From: Cloacibacillus sp.
GTDB lineage: Bacteria; Synergistota; Synergistia; Synergistales; Synergistaceae
DNA: 8,075 nt
Reading direction: 5' to 3'
NCBI RefSeq assembly: GCF_020860125.1
Contig: NZ_JAJBUX010000113.1
Span: 35,100 to 43,174 of the forward strand
Positions 1 to 5,497 of the stretch are shown here, piece after piece. The translations under genes were made by a program, and so were the position numbers. Within the stretch, counting starts at the first letter, position 1, and each line of letters begins with the position of its first letter. A model generated the notes under the pieces. That model saw only the letters and a program-made list of their open reading frames with translations, was not told where the DNA came from and searched no databases.

Positions 1-186
1 GGCTCCACCAGCAACTACGCGGGTGGTATCGCGGGAATCAACGGCGGCACGATAGCCAACAACGCCAGCGGCGGCGAGGTCTCGGCCGACGGCGGCTCCA
101 ACGCCAACTACGCGGGCGGTATCGCGGGATACAACGACAACGGCACGATATCCAACAGCTGCTGGCCCGTCGGCGATCTTGAGGCC
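1..186 (+). repeat. 93-nt tandem repeat encoding two GLUG motifs
   Basis: The unit starting with GGCTCC at 1 recurs at 94 (GGCTCC at 94-99). In both copies it runs through AACTACGCGGG, GGTATCGCGGGA and GGCACGATA. The second copy has one extra codon in the middle, so the frame is kept. The first copy is cut by the window edge, and more copies probably lie upstream. Near-identical copies of this kind can change in number by recombination or slippage. Confidence 0.75.
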
Positions 187-930
187 GTCGGCGGCGGCGA
201 CAAGGGGCCGGACGCTGTCAGCGCCAACGTCGTCTCCCTCGACGCGGCGGAGATGAAAAAGGTCGTCACCACCGTCCTGCCCGTGGAGCGAACTCTCTCC
301 GTGGAGATTGGCGGCTCCGCTCCCGCGCTGATCTCCTACCCGGGTACAGCTGAGGATATGGTGGGCTGTTTCTCTGTCAGCGGCGACATCTCCATCGCCT
401 CGCCCGATATCGCCGGTATCTCCGACCGCTGGCCCTGCGCCGTCTCCGGCAAAAAAACCGGCGTGACGGCGGTGAGCTTCGACATTGACCTGCGGGTCAC
501 CGATTTCAGCAGTATCAAAAGCAGCCCCAAACCGGTAGCCGCGAGTTGCGTCACCGACCTGCTTTCATTCACTGTTGCCGTCGGCGAAGTCCTCGTCACC
601 GGCGTCAGCCTCGACGTCACAGAGCTGACGCTGAATATCGGGGAGAGCAAAAAGCTCACCGCGACTGTGAAGCCGGACGACGCGACATATAAAACGGTTA
701 CCTGGACAAGCTCCGACCCGGCGGCCGCCGCGGTGGACGAGAGTGGCAAAGTAACGGCGATGTTGGCCGGCACGACTGTTATCACCGCGAAGGCCGGAGA
801 AAAGAGCGCCACATGCACGGTGACCGTCGTCCAGCCAAAGAGAGGCGGCTCCAGCCACGGCTGCGCCGCCGGGCTGGGCGCGCTCTCCATGCTGGCGTTG
901 ATACCGCTCTGGCTGCGGAAAAAGAGGTAG
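1..930 (+). CDS. GLUG-repeat / Ig-like surface protein with Synerg-CTERM-type sorting tail (3' end only)
   Basis: The reading frame is open from the first base, so the gene starts upstream and the Met codon at 253 is internal. Two GLUG-type repeats (core NYAGGIAGxN...GTIxN) lie at about 1-180 with a 93-nt period. A 'SCWPVG' segment closes the repeat region, as is common in GLUG proteins. A degenerate Ig-like stretch follows at about 283-520. A clear Big_2 domain lies at about 589-834 (start VTGVSLD, central VTWTSSDP, then GKVTA and GTTVITA). The end, at about 850-927, is SSHGCAAGLGA, a hydrophobic segment, then LRKKR: the three-part layout of Synerg-CTERM sorting signals. From family knowledge, such proteins are exported and processed or anchored at the cell surface. 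Adhesion or a structural role is inference. The missing 5' part probably holds a signal peptide and more repeats. Domain calls are firm; the function is unknown. Confidence 0.85.
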   Translation, partial: GSTSNYAGGIAGINGGTIANNASGGEVSADGGSNANYAGGIAGYNDNGTISNSCWPVGDLEAVGGGDKGPDAVSANVVSLDAAEMKKVVTTVLPVERTLSVEIGGSAPALISYPGTAEDMVGCFSVSGDISIASPDIAGISDRWPCAVSGKKTGVTAVSFDIDLRVTDFSSIKSSPKPVAASCVTDLLSFTVAVGEVLVTGVSLDVTELTLNIGESKKLTATVKPDDATYKTVTWTSSDPAAAAVDESGKVTAMLAGTTVITAKAGEKSATCTVTVVQPKRGGSSHGCAAGLGALSMLALIPLWLRKKR

Positions 931-975
931 GATAAGAGAGACAAAGAGAGAAAAATAAAAGGCAAAAGAGTAAAC

Positions 976-1006
976 AAGGGGCGCGGGCGAAAGGTCCGTG
1001 CCCCTT
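976..1006 (+). terminator. Hairpin downstream of the surface-protein gene, candidate terminator
   Basis: AAGGGGCGCGGGC (976-988) pairs with GTCCGTGCCCCTT (994-1006) over 13 positions, two of them G-T, around a GAAAG loop. It starts 45 nt after the stop codon at 930. On the + strand no T run follows, so it is not a textbook intrinsic terminator in that direction. On the - strand the stem is followed by a T-rich stretch (complement of 946-975). It may end transcription weakly or bidirectionally, or protect the 3' end of the mRNA. Confidence 0.5.
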
Positions 1007-1113
1007 ATCGTACGTACGGCCCGCCGCGCCCCAACCAATCACAGATGTTTGCCCGCTTTTTCAAACCTCTAAAAGCAAGCCGCGAAAACACCAGCCCCGT
1101 GGATACGAAGTAT

Positions 1114-1173
1114 AGATAAACCACCGTTAAAGATAAATCAGACGGGAAAAAGATAAATAACGATTTATCTTTT
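1114..1173. repeat. AGATAAA heptamer cluster ending in an AT-rich hairpin
   Basis: AGATAAA occurs at 1114-1120, 1131-1137 and 1151-1157, and inverted (TTTATCT) at 1164-1170. The last pair forms a perfect 11-bp stem (1148-1158 with 1163-1173) around the loop AACG. The A tract on the left arm and T tract on the right make it terminator-like in outline, but the stem has only one G-C pair and would be weak. It directly abuts the left end of the composite repeat at 1174. It could be a protein-binding cluster or simple AT-rich filler. Confidence 0.4.
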
Positions 1174-1243
1174 GTCCTTATAGCCTCCCTCTCCGAGGGA
1201 GGTGTCGGCCGCCTGCTTTTGGCGGCTGACGGAAGGAGTGTTG

Positions 1244-1276
1244 CTCTGTATAGCGCGGTTTCCGCGCCATACAGAG
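1244..1276. repeat. Core hairpin 1 of the composite element
   Basis: CTCTGTAT (1244-1251) pairs with ATACAGAG (1269-1276). After one A/C mismatch, GCGCGG (1253-1258) pairs with CCGCGC (1262-1267). The loop is TTT. With 14 pairs it is one of the strongest local stems in the intergenic region. No T run follows, so it does not look like a terminator. Confidence 0.65.
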
Positions 1277-1277
1277 T

Positions 1278-1295
1278 CCGCGGCGAAAGCCGCGG
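1278..1295. repeat. Core hairpin 2 with GNRA tetraloop
   Basis: CCGCGGC (1278-1284) pairs perfectly with GCCGCGG (1289-1295) around GAAA, a GNRA tetraloop that stabilises RNA hairpins. It sits one base after core hairpin 1, so the two could stack if the element is transcribed from either strand. Confidence 0.6.
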
Positions 1296-1448
1296 GAGAA
1301 CCTAAGGTCAACTCTCCCTCAGTCTCGGCGAAAAACATCGCCGAGCCAGCTCCCTCACAGAGGGCGCCTTTAAGGGCAAAGTCAAAAGCTAAACAGCAAT
1401 TTACCGCTTTCCCAACCCAAAGGAAATCGGCGTTTATACCTTTATTCT

Positions 1449-1487
1449 GCCACGCGCGTCTAAAATAATGACGGCGCTGTGGCTTTT
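1449..1487 (+). terminator. Terminator-like hairpin just upstream of nadE
   Basis: GCCACGCGCGTC (1449-1460) pairs over 12 positions with GACGGCGCTGTGGC (1470-1483) if single bases at 1473 and 1478 bulge out. The loop is TAAAATAAT. TTTT follows at 1484-1487, giving intrinsic-terminator form with a short U tract. It would stop read-through from the surface-protein gene or the repeat element. It overlaps the possible -35 of the nadE promoter, so read-through transcription could also affect initiation. Confidence 0.4.
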
Positions 1488-1497
1488 GTGATAAAAT
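1468..1497 (+). promoter_or_regulatory. Candidate extended -10 promoter for the nadE-queA operon
   Basis: TGATAAAAT at 1489-1497 fits the extended -10 form TGnTATAAT with one mismatch. A weak -35 (ATGACG, 1468-1473, four of six matching TTGACA) lies 18 bp upstream. Transcription would start near 1504. That leaves a leader of about 40 nt before the ATG at 1544 and room for the ribosome binding site GTGAGG at 1530-1535. No other convincing promoter lies between here and yebC. This is pattern-based only. Confidence 0.5.
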
Positions 1498-1543
1498 ATA
1501 CTTTGCACAAAATTTGCTGGCGTTTGAAAGTGAGGCACGCGGA

Positions 1544-2293
1544 ATGGAGATCTATCGGAACCCGGAAAAGATAACGCGCTTTCTGGTAAGCTGGGTAAAG
1601 GAAAAGTTCGGCGTTGCCGGAGCTAAGGGCGCGGTCCTCGGCATCAGCGGCGGGATCGATTCCGCGGTGCTCGCGGTGCTTCTCGCTAAATCGCTGGGGC
1701 CGGACAGGGTGATCGGCGTGATTATGCCCTGTTACAGTATGCAGGTAGACGAGGATTATGCCAGGCTGCTGGCGGAGGCGATAGGGATAAGGACGATGAA
1801 GGTCGATCTCTCATCATCCTACGACGCACTCAAGAGAGAGATCGAAAACTCACTTCCAGGACTCAGCGGGCTTTCCGCCGCCAATATCAAACCCAGATTA
1901 CGAATGACTACGCTTTACGCAATAGCCCAACAGCATGGGTACCTTGTCTGCGGCGGCAGCAACAGGGACGAGATAACTTTCGGATATTTCACCAAATACG
2001 GCGATTCCGGCGTCGACCTGATGCCGATCGCGGATCTCCTGAAGGGCGAGGTCTGGGCCGTCGCGAGGTATCTTGGCGTGCCGCGGGAGATCATCGACCG
2101 TCCCCCGACGGCGGCGCTCTGGGAGGGGCAGACGGACGAGGCGGAGATGGGGCTCACCTATGGGGAGCTTGACCGTTATATCGCCACCGGTGAGGCCTCG
2201 GAAGAGGCAAAGCAGAAAATTGAAGCGGCAGTCAAGAGATCGGCGCATAAGAGAGCCTTTGCGGCGATGGCGAAGCTGCCCGAAAATCTTTAA
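1544..2293 (+). CDS. nadE: NH3-dependent NAD+ synthetase
   Basis: NadE makes NAD+ from deamido-NAD+, ATP and ammonia in the cytoplasm, the last step of NAD synthesis. The 249-residue protein has the PP-loop ATP site SGGIDS at 35-40, an NIKPRLRM segment at 114-121, GGSNRDE at 138-143 and GYFTKYGDS at 147-155, followed by DLMPIADLLKGEV. It lacks the N-terminal nitrilase-type glutaminase domain of glutamine-dependent enzymes, so free ammonia should be the nitrogen donor. The length is slightly below the roughly 270 residues of the E. coli and Bacillus enzymes. I chose ATG 1544 because GTGAGG lies 8 nt upstream. The TTG at 1514 is in frame but has no ribosome binding site and would sit only about 10 nt from the predicted transcript start. 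It is the first gene of the operon, with a 35-nt gap to yebC. Confidence 0.93.
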   Translation: MEIYRNPEKITRFLVSWVKEKFGVAGAKGAVLGISGGIDSAVLAVLLAKSLGPDRVIGVIMPCYSMQVDEDYARLLAEAIGIRTMKVDLSSSYDALKREIENSLPGLSGLSAANIKPRLRMTTLYAIAQQHGYLVCGGSNRDEITFGYFTKYGDSGVDLMPIADLLKGEVWAVARYLGVPREIIDRPPTAALWEGQTDEAEMGLTYGELDRYIATGEASEEAKQKIEAAVKRSAHKRAFAAMAKLPENL

Positions 2294-2328
2294 TTTAAAA
2301 TTTCAAATTAAACTATGAGGTGATTTTT

Positions 2329-3075
2329 TTGTCAGGACATTCACATTGGTCTGGTATCAAACACAGGAAGGCGGCACAGGACGCTAAGAAGGGCGTGGCC
2401 TTCCAGAAGCTGGTGAAGGACATTATCGCGGCGGCGAAAGAGGGCGGCGGAGACCCCAACAATAACTTCCGCCTTAAAGTAGCGATAGAGCGCGCGAAGG
2501 CCGGCAACGTCCCTGTCGACAATATCGAGCGCGGTATCAAGCGCGGTACGGGCGAGCTCGGCGGCCCGATGGAGGAGATATATTACGAAGGTTACGGCCC
2601 CAACGGCGTGGCCGTGATGGTGCAGGCAATGACGGACAACAGGAACCGCACCGCCCCCGATATGCGTTCGCTCTTCTCAAAGAGCGGCGGTTCGATCGGT
2701 GAAATGGGCTGCGTGGCCTGGAACTTCGACCGTAAGGGCGTCGTGGAAATCCTCGGCGAGGGTATCGACGAGGACGAGCTGATGATGGCCGCCCTCGAGG
2801 CCGGCGCGGACGACCTGGAAGCGGAGGAAGAGGGCTTCGAGGTATCATGTGACCCGAACGTACTCTCCCAGGTGGCTCAGGCGCTGCGCGGGGCCGGTTA
2901 TAACGTGGGGACGATCGAGGTTCAGATGGTGCCGAAGAACACGGTGGCGATCGGCAATAAGTCGGACGCCGCGAAGATGCTCGCGATGATCGAGCGCTTC
3001 GAGGACCACGACGACGTGCAGGCGGTCTACGCGAACTTCGACATTCCGGACGAGATCCTGGCGGAACTTGACTAA
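2329..3075 (+). CDS. yebC: YebC/PmpR (TACO1) family translation factor
   Basis: This 248-residue protein is collinear with the YebC family. It starts MSGHSHWSGIKHRKAAQDAKKG, close to the family's MAGHSKWxNIKHRK. It continues through DPNNNFRLKVAIERAKAGNVP, the YEGYGPNGVAV segment and the acidic region that ends the family. Older annotation calls it a transcriptional regulator; more recent work on family members indicates a ribosome-associated role in relieving stalling at proline runs. The start is TTG 2329, placed by the strong site GAGGTGA (2317-2323) and the family N-terminus. The GTG at 2320 lies inside that site. It sits directly before ruvC, as in E. coli and many other bacteria, and its last 8 nt overlap the ruvC start, suggesting translational coupling. 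Confidence 0.93.
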   Translation: MSGHSHWSGIKHRKAAQDAKKGVAFQKLVKDIIAAAKEGGGDPNNNFRLKVAIERAKAGNVPVDNIERGIKRGTGELGGPMEEIYYEGYGPNGVAVMVQAMTDNRNRTAPDMRSLFSKSGGSIGEMGCVAWNFDRKGVVEILGEGIDEDELMMAALEAGADDLEAEEEGFEVSCDPNVLSQVAQALRGAGYNVGTIEVQMVPKNTVAIGNKSDAAKMLAMIERFEDHDDVQAVYANFDIPDEILAELD

Positions 3076-3592
3076 TCAAAACGATAACGGCGCCATAAGA
3101 GCGCTTGGCATTGACCCCGGGCTCGGGACTCTGGGCTACGGGGTCGTTTCACAGTTGGGGAATTCGCTGATCTGCGAGACCTACGGCGTCATCAAGACGC
3201 CGCCGAAACTTTCGCTCTCTCAGCGCCTCTCATGCCTTTACAGCGAGCTTGGGACAAAGGCGAGGGAGTTCCCGCCGGATATGGTCGCGGTGGAGAAGCT
3301 CTTCTTCGGCAGAAACGTCACCACTGCGGAGATGGTCTGGCAGGCGCGCGGCGTCGTGCTGCTCTTCGCGGCGCAGCTTGGTTTTGAACCCTATGAGATA
3401 AAGCCCAGCGAGGTGAAGCTCGCCGTCTGCGGCTACGGCAGCGCCGAAAAGGGACAGGTGCAGGGGATGGTGGCCCATCTGCTCGGCCTTGAGAAAAAAC
3501 CCAGCCCGGACGACGCGGCAGACGCGCTCGCGATAGCGATCGCGGGGCTCGCGATGCGTAATTACGACCAGAACATTCTGAAAGGATATTGA
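3068..3592 (+). CDS. ruvC: Holliday junction endonuclease RuvC
   Basis: RuvC is the dimeric nuclease that cuts Holliday junctions after RuvAB branch migration. The 174-residue length matches the family. The four acidic metal-binding residues of its RNase H-like fold are all visible: D16 in LGIDPG, E76 in VEKLFFGRNVTTA, and D148 and D151 in DDAADALAIA. It should therefore be active. The start is TTG 3068, eight nt inside the end of yebC. It has only a weak GGCGGA upstream, and no other start codon lies before the essential IDPG motif. The upstream overlap suggests reinitiation after yebC. One base separates its stop from ruvA. Confidence 0.95.
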   Translation: MTNQNDNGAIRALGIDPGLGTLGYGVVSQLGNSLICETYGVIKTPPKLSLSQRLSCLYSELGTKAREFPPDMVAVEKLFFGRNVTTAEMVWQARGVVLLFAAQLGFEPYEIKPSEVKLAVCGYGSAEKGQVQGMVAHLLGLEKKPSPDDAADALAIAIAGLAMRNYDQNILKGY

Positions 3593-3593
3593 G

Positions 3594-4196
3594 ATGATAA
3601 ATTACCTGCGCGGCACTCTTTCGTCATTTTCAAAGGAAAGCATCGTTCTCGACGTTTCCGGCTTCGGGATAGAGGTATATCCGACGAAGGCGCTGCTGGC
3701 CTCCGCCGTGATCGGCGAGGAGATGAAGTGCCACACCTATCTCCAGATAAGCGACGCGGGGCTCGCGATGTTCGGTTTCGCCTCCGAGACGGAGAGAGAC
3801 TTTTTTCTTGAGCTGCTGCAGGTCAAGACGGTCGGGGGGAAGCTCGCGATCACACTCATGCGCTATCTTGACATCGGCCATATCATCGAGGCTGTGAAAA
3901 TCGGCAATGTCTCGATGCTCTCCGTACCCGGCCTGGGGACCAAGAGGGCGGAACGCATCTGCTTCGAGCTCAAACCGAAGATAGAAAAGAAGTTCGCCGG
4001 TATCGCCGCCGAGGCCGCCGCACCGGGAGCGACCTCCTTCGATTCGTTCGTTACGGACGCGCTGACGGGGCTCGGCTTCTCACACGGCGAATGCGCGCGC
4101 GCCATCGCGACGGCGAAGGCGCAGGCCGACGACGATACACAATGGAGCGAGGAGAGCCTGCTGATGGCCTCTCTGAGTATATTACAGCGCAGGTAG
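3594..4196 (+). CDS. ruvA: Holliday junction DNA-binding protein RuvA
   Basis: RuvA binds the four-way junction as a tetramer and loads the RuvB motor. At 200 residues it has the usual three parts. An N-terminal OB fold begins MINYLRGTL and ends near MFGFASETERDFF (59-71). Two helix-hairpin-helix motifs follow (about 75-89, and VPGLGTKRAERI at 111-122). After an Ala-rich linker comes the small C-terminal RuvB-binding domain (about 146-198). Two changes from E. coli are visible. The acidic-pin pair 'ED' is 'SD' (S53, D54), and the first hairpin reads KTVGGK rather than NGVGPK. AAAGGA at 3581-3586 serves as the ribosome binding site for ATG 3594. Confidence 0.95.
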   Translation: MINYLRGTLSSFSKESIVLDVSGFGIEVYPTKALLASAVIGEEMKCHTYLQISDAGLAMFGFASETERDFFLELLQVKTVGGKLAITLMRYLDIGHIIEAVKIGNVSMLSVPGLGTKRAERICFELKPKIEKKFAGIAAEAAAPGATSFDSFVTDALTGLGFSHGECARAIATAKAQADDDTQWSEESLLMASLSILQRR

Positions 4197-4205
4197 GGGA
4201 GAGAG

Positions 4206-5279
4206 ATGGACGAAAATAACAGCTGCCCCAATAAACTGATAGAGACAATGCGCTGCGGAAAGGAGGAGGAGATATCGACCCTCCGCCCGCAGGCGCTGAA
4301 TGATTTCATCGGCCAGAGCGGCCTCAAGGACAAGCTGACGATCTTCATGACCGCCTCGATCCAGCGCGGCGAACCGCTCGACCATACGCTCTTTTACGGC
4401 CCTCCCGGCCTTGGCAAGACGACCCTCGCGGGAATCATCGCGAAGGAGATGAAGGGCACGCTCCGCGTCACCACCGGTCCGGCGCTCGAACGCGCGGGGG
4501 ACCTCGCGGCGATACTTTCAAACATCCAGCCGAACGACGTCCTTTTTATCGACGAGATACACCGCATGTCGGCGAATATCGAGGAGATACTCTATCCCGC
4601 GATGGAGGACTTTTCCCTCTCTATCGTCGTGGGCAAGGGCCCACTCGCGCGCAGCATACGCCTCGCGCTGCCAAAGTTCACGCTGATCGGCGCGACGACG
4701 CGCCTCGGCCTGCTCACTTCGCCGCTGCGCGCGCGCTTCGGCATCGTGGAGCAGCTGCATCTCTATTCACCCGAGGAGCTGACGGCGATCGTCAAACGCG
4801 GCAGCGGCGTGCTCGGAGTGAACATCGCCGACGAGGCGGCGGAGGAGATCGGCCTCCGCTCGCGCGGAACGCCGCGCGTGGCGCTGCGCCTTTTGCGCCG
4901 CGTGCGCGACGTCGCCGAGGTAAAAAAGGTCCCGCTCATCGAGCGCGACCTCTCGCGCTACGCGCTCGACATGCTCGGCGTCGACCCCGAGGGGCTTGAC
5001 GAGGGGGACCGAAAGTTCCTCCGCGCGCTGATAGAGCTCTTTGACGGCGGACCAGTGGGGCTGTCTACCCTCGCCGCGGCCCTCAACGAGGACGCGCAGA
5101 CGATAGAGGACATCTACGAACCCTACCTTATCCAGAAGGGGCTGCTTGAACGCACCCCGCGAGGCCGCAGGGCGACGCGCAACACCTGGGACTATCTCGG
5201 CATCCCCGTATCGCCGCATTTCATACAGATACAGCAGAGCCAGCTCAGCCTCTTCACAACGGAGGATGAGCTGCCATGA
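4206..5279 (+). CDS. ruvB: Holliday junction branch-migration ATPase RuvB
   Basis: RuvB is the AAA+ ring motor that pumps DNA through the RuvA-bound junction. The 357-residue protein has Walker A GPPGLGKTT (65-73), Walker B LFIDEIH (113-119), sensor 1 GATTR (162-166), the arginine-finger region SPLRARFG (172-179) and sensor 2 RGTPR (220-224). A winged-helix C-terminus contains RTPRGRRAT. After RGTPR, residue 227 is Leu where E. coli has Asn. An N-terminal extension of about 20 residues precedes the usual LRPxxLxDFIGQ start, and the length is slightly above average. GGGGA at 4196-4200 precedes ATG 4206. Its stop overlaps the next start in an ATGA. Confidence 0.97.
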   Translation: MDENNSCPNKLIETMRCGKEEEISTLRPQALNDFIGQSGLKDKLTIFMTASIQRGEPLDHTLFYGPPGLGKTTLAGIIAKEMKGTLRVTTGPALERAGDLAAILSNIQPNDVLFIDEIHRMSANIEEILYPAMEDFSLSIVVGKGPLARSIRLALPKFTLIGATTRLGLLTSPLRARFGIVEQLHLYSPEELTAIVKRGSGVLGVNIADEAAEEIGLRSRGTPRVALRLLRRVRDVAEVKKVPLIERDLSRYALDMLGVDPEGLDEGDRKFLRALIELFDGGPVGLSTLAAALNEDAQTIEDIYEPYLIQKGLLERTPRGRRATRNTWDYLGIPVSPHFIQIQQSQLSLFTTEDELP

Positions 5280-5497
5280 GCCAGCTTGGAAAGATGCTGG
5301 TCGCGGCGGGGCTGCTGCTTGCCGCGGTTGGGGCAGTGCTAATCATCGCAGGAAAGCTGAACATTCCTCTTGGCAAACTGCCCGGAGATATCACTTACCA
5401 GAAGAAAAATCTCACCGTCTTCGCGCCGTTCGGGACGATGCTTGTCGTGAGCCTCATACTCACGCTGATTTTGAATATATTCTCAAGGTGGAAATAG
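5276..5497 (+). CDS. DUF2905 family small membrane protein
   Basis: This 73-residue protein has two predicted membrane helices (about 5-27 and 50-69) joined by the short polar segment NIPLGKLPGDITYQKKN. The LGKLPGDI motif at 32-39 is typical of DUF2905, whose function is unknown. The family often lies near ruvB or queA in other bacteria (from memory), and this location fits. Translation is coupled to ruvB by the ATGA overlap, and GGAGG sits at 5261-5265. Its stop shares one base with the next gene's GTG. A membrane-scaffold role, or a partner role with the following exported hydrolase, would be guesswork. Confidence 0.88.
   Translation: MSQLGKMLVAAGLLLAAVGAVLIIAGKLNIPLGKLPGDITYQKKNLTVFAPFGTMLVVSLILTLILNIFSRWK

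Larger units (their letters stand above)
1174..1377. mobile_element. 204-bp composite inverted-repeat element (MITE/REP-like)
   Basis: The outer 33 nt at each end (1174-1206 and 1345-1377) are inverted copies matching at 25 of 33 positions by my count. Both ends share CCTTA..AG, a CCCTC/GAGGG(AG) hairpin, and T-G plus a final C. Each end is followed inward by a hairpin of its own sequence (1204-1230, 10 bp; 1324-1345, 8 bp). Next comes a second conserved inverted block of 17 nt (1227-1243 and 1309-1325, 13 of 17 matching) with the pattern GAC.GA.GGAG.GTTG. The core holds a 14-bp hairpin with one mismatch and a TTT loop (1244-1276) and a 7-bp GC hairpin with a GAAA loop (1278-1295). No gene and no clear target-site duplication are visible. 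Its shape suggests a non-autonomous mobile repeat. Similar-looking elements occur between genes in gut Clostridia, but that comparison is from memory. Confidence 0.6.

Noticed and set aside
253..255. ATG as the start of a 225-residue protein
   Set aside because: The frame is open to base 1 and encodes in-frame GLUG repeats upstream, so this Met is internal. No ribosome binding site precedes it.
336..1042. Minus-strand frames of 213, 157 and 86 residues
   Set aside because: They mirror the surface-protein gene. Their apparent hydrophobic stretches are the complement of its Ser/Thr/Val-rich Ig-like repeats.
1174..1377. CRISPR array or integron attC site
   Set aside because: The repeats are inverted and used once per side, with no regular spacers. 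There is no integrase and no attC core-site pattern.
1378..1448. Small gene or RNA between the repeat and nadE
   Set aside because: There is no start with a ribosome binding site, no strong fold and no tRNA-like arms. I see nothing recognisable here.
1202..1468. 88-residue reading frame on the + strand
   Set aside because: It runs across the hairpins of the composite repeat, has low-complexity content with no recognisable domain, and has no ribosome binding site. Its sequence is explained by the repeat structure.
1514..1543. Upstream TTG start for nadE
   Set aside because: It has no ribosome binding site and lies about 10 nt from the predicted transcript start. ATG 1544 has GTGAGG at good spacing and fits the family N-terminus.
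2289..2312. TTTAATTT/AAATTAAA inverted repeat across the end of nadE as a terminator
   Set aside because: The stem is 8 A-T pairs only, too weak to terminate. The 35-nt gap and the run of coupled genes suggest continued transcription.
2320..2328. GTG start for yebC
   Set aside because: It lies inside the ribosome binding site GAGGTGA. Starting at TTG 2329 restores the conserved SGHS N-terminus.
2537..3079. 180-residue minus-strand frame, rich in Arg, Pro and Ser
   Set aside because: It is a shadow of yebC in GC-rich DNA, with biased composition and no domain.
5146..5496. Upstream extension of the SpoIID-type protein (586 residues)
   Set aside because: This part lies out of frame on the ruvB end and on DUF2905. 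The signal peptide at GTG 5497, preceded by AAGGTGG, sets the true N-terminus.
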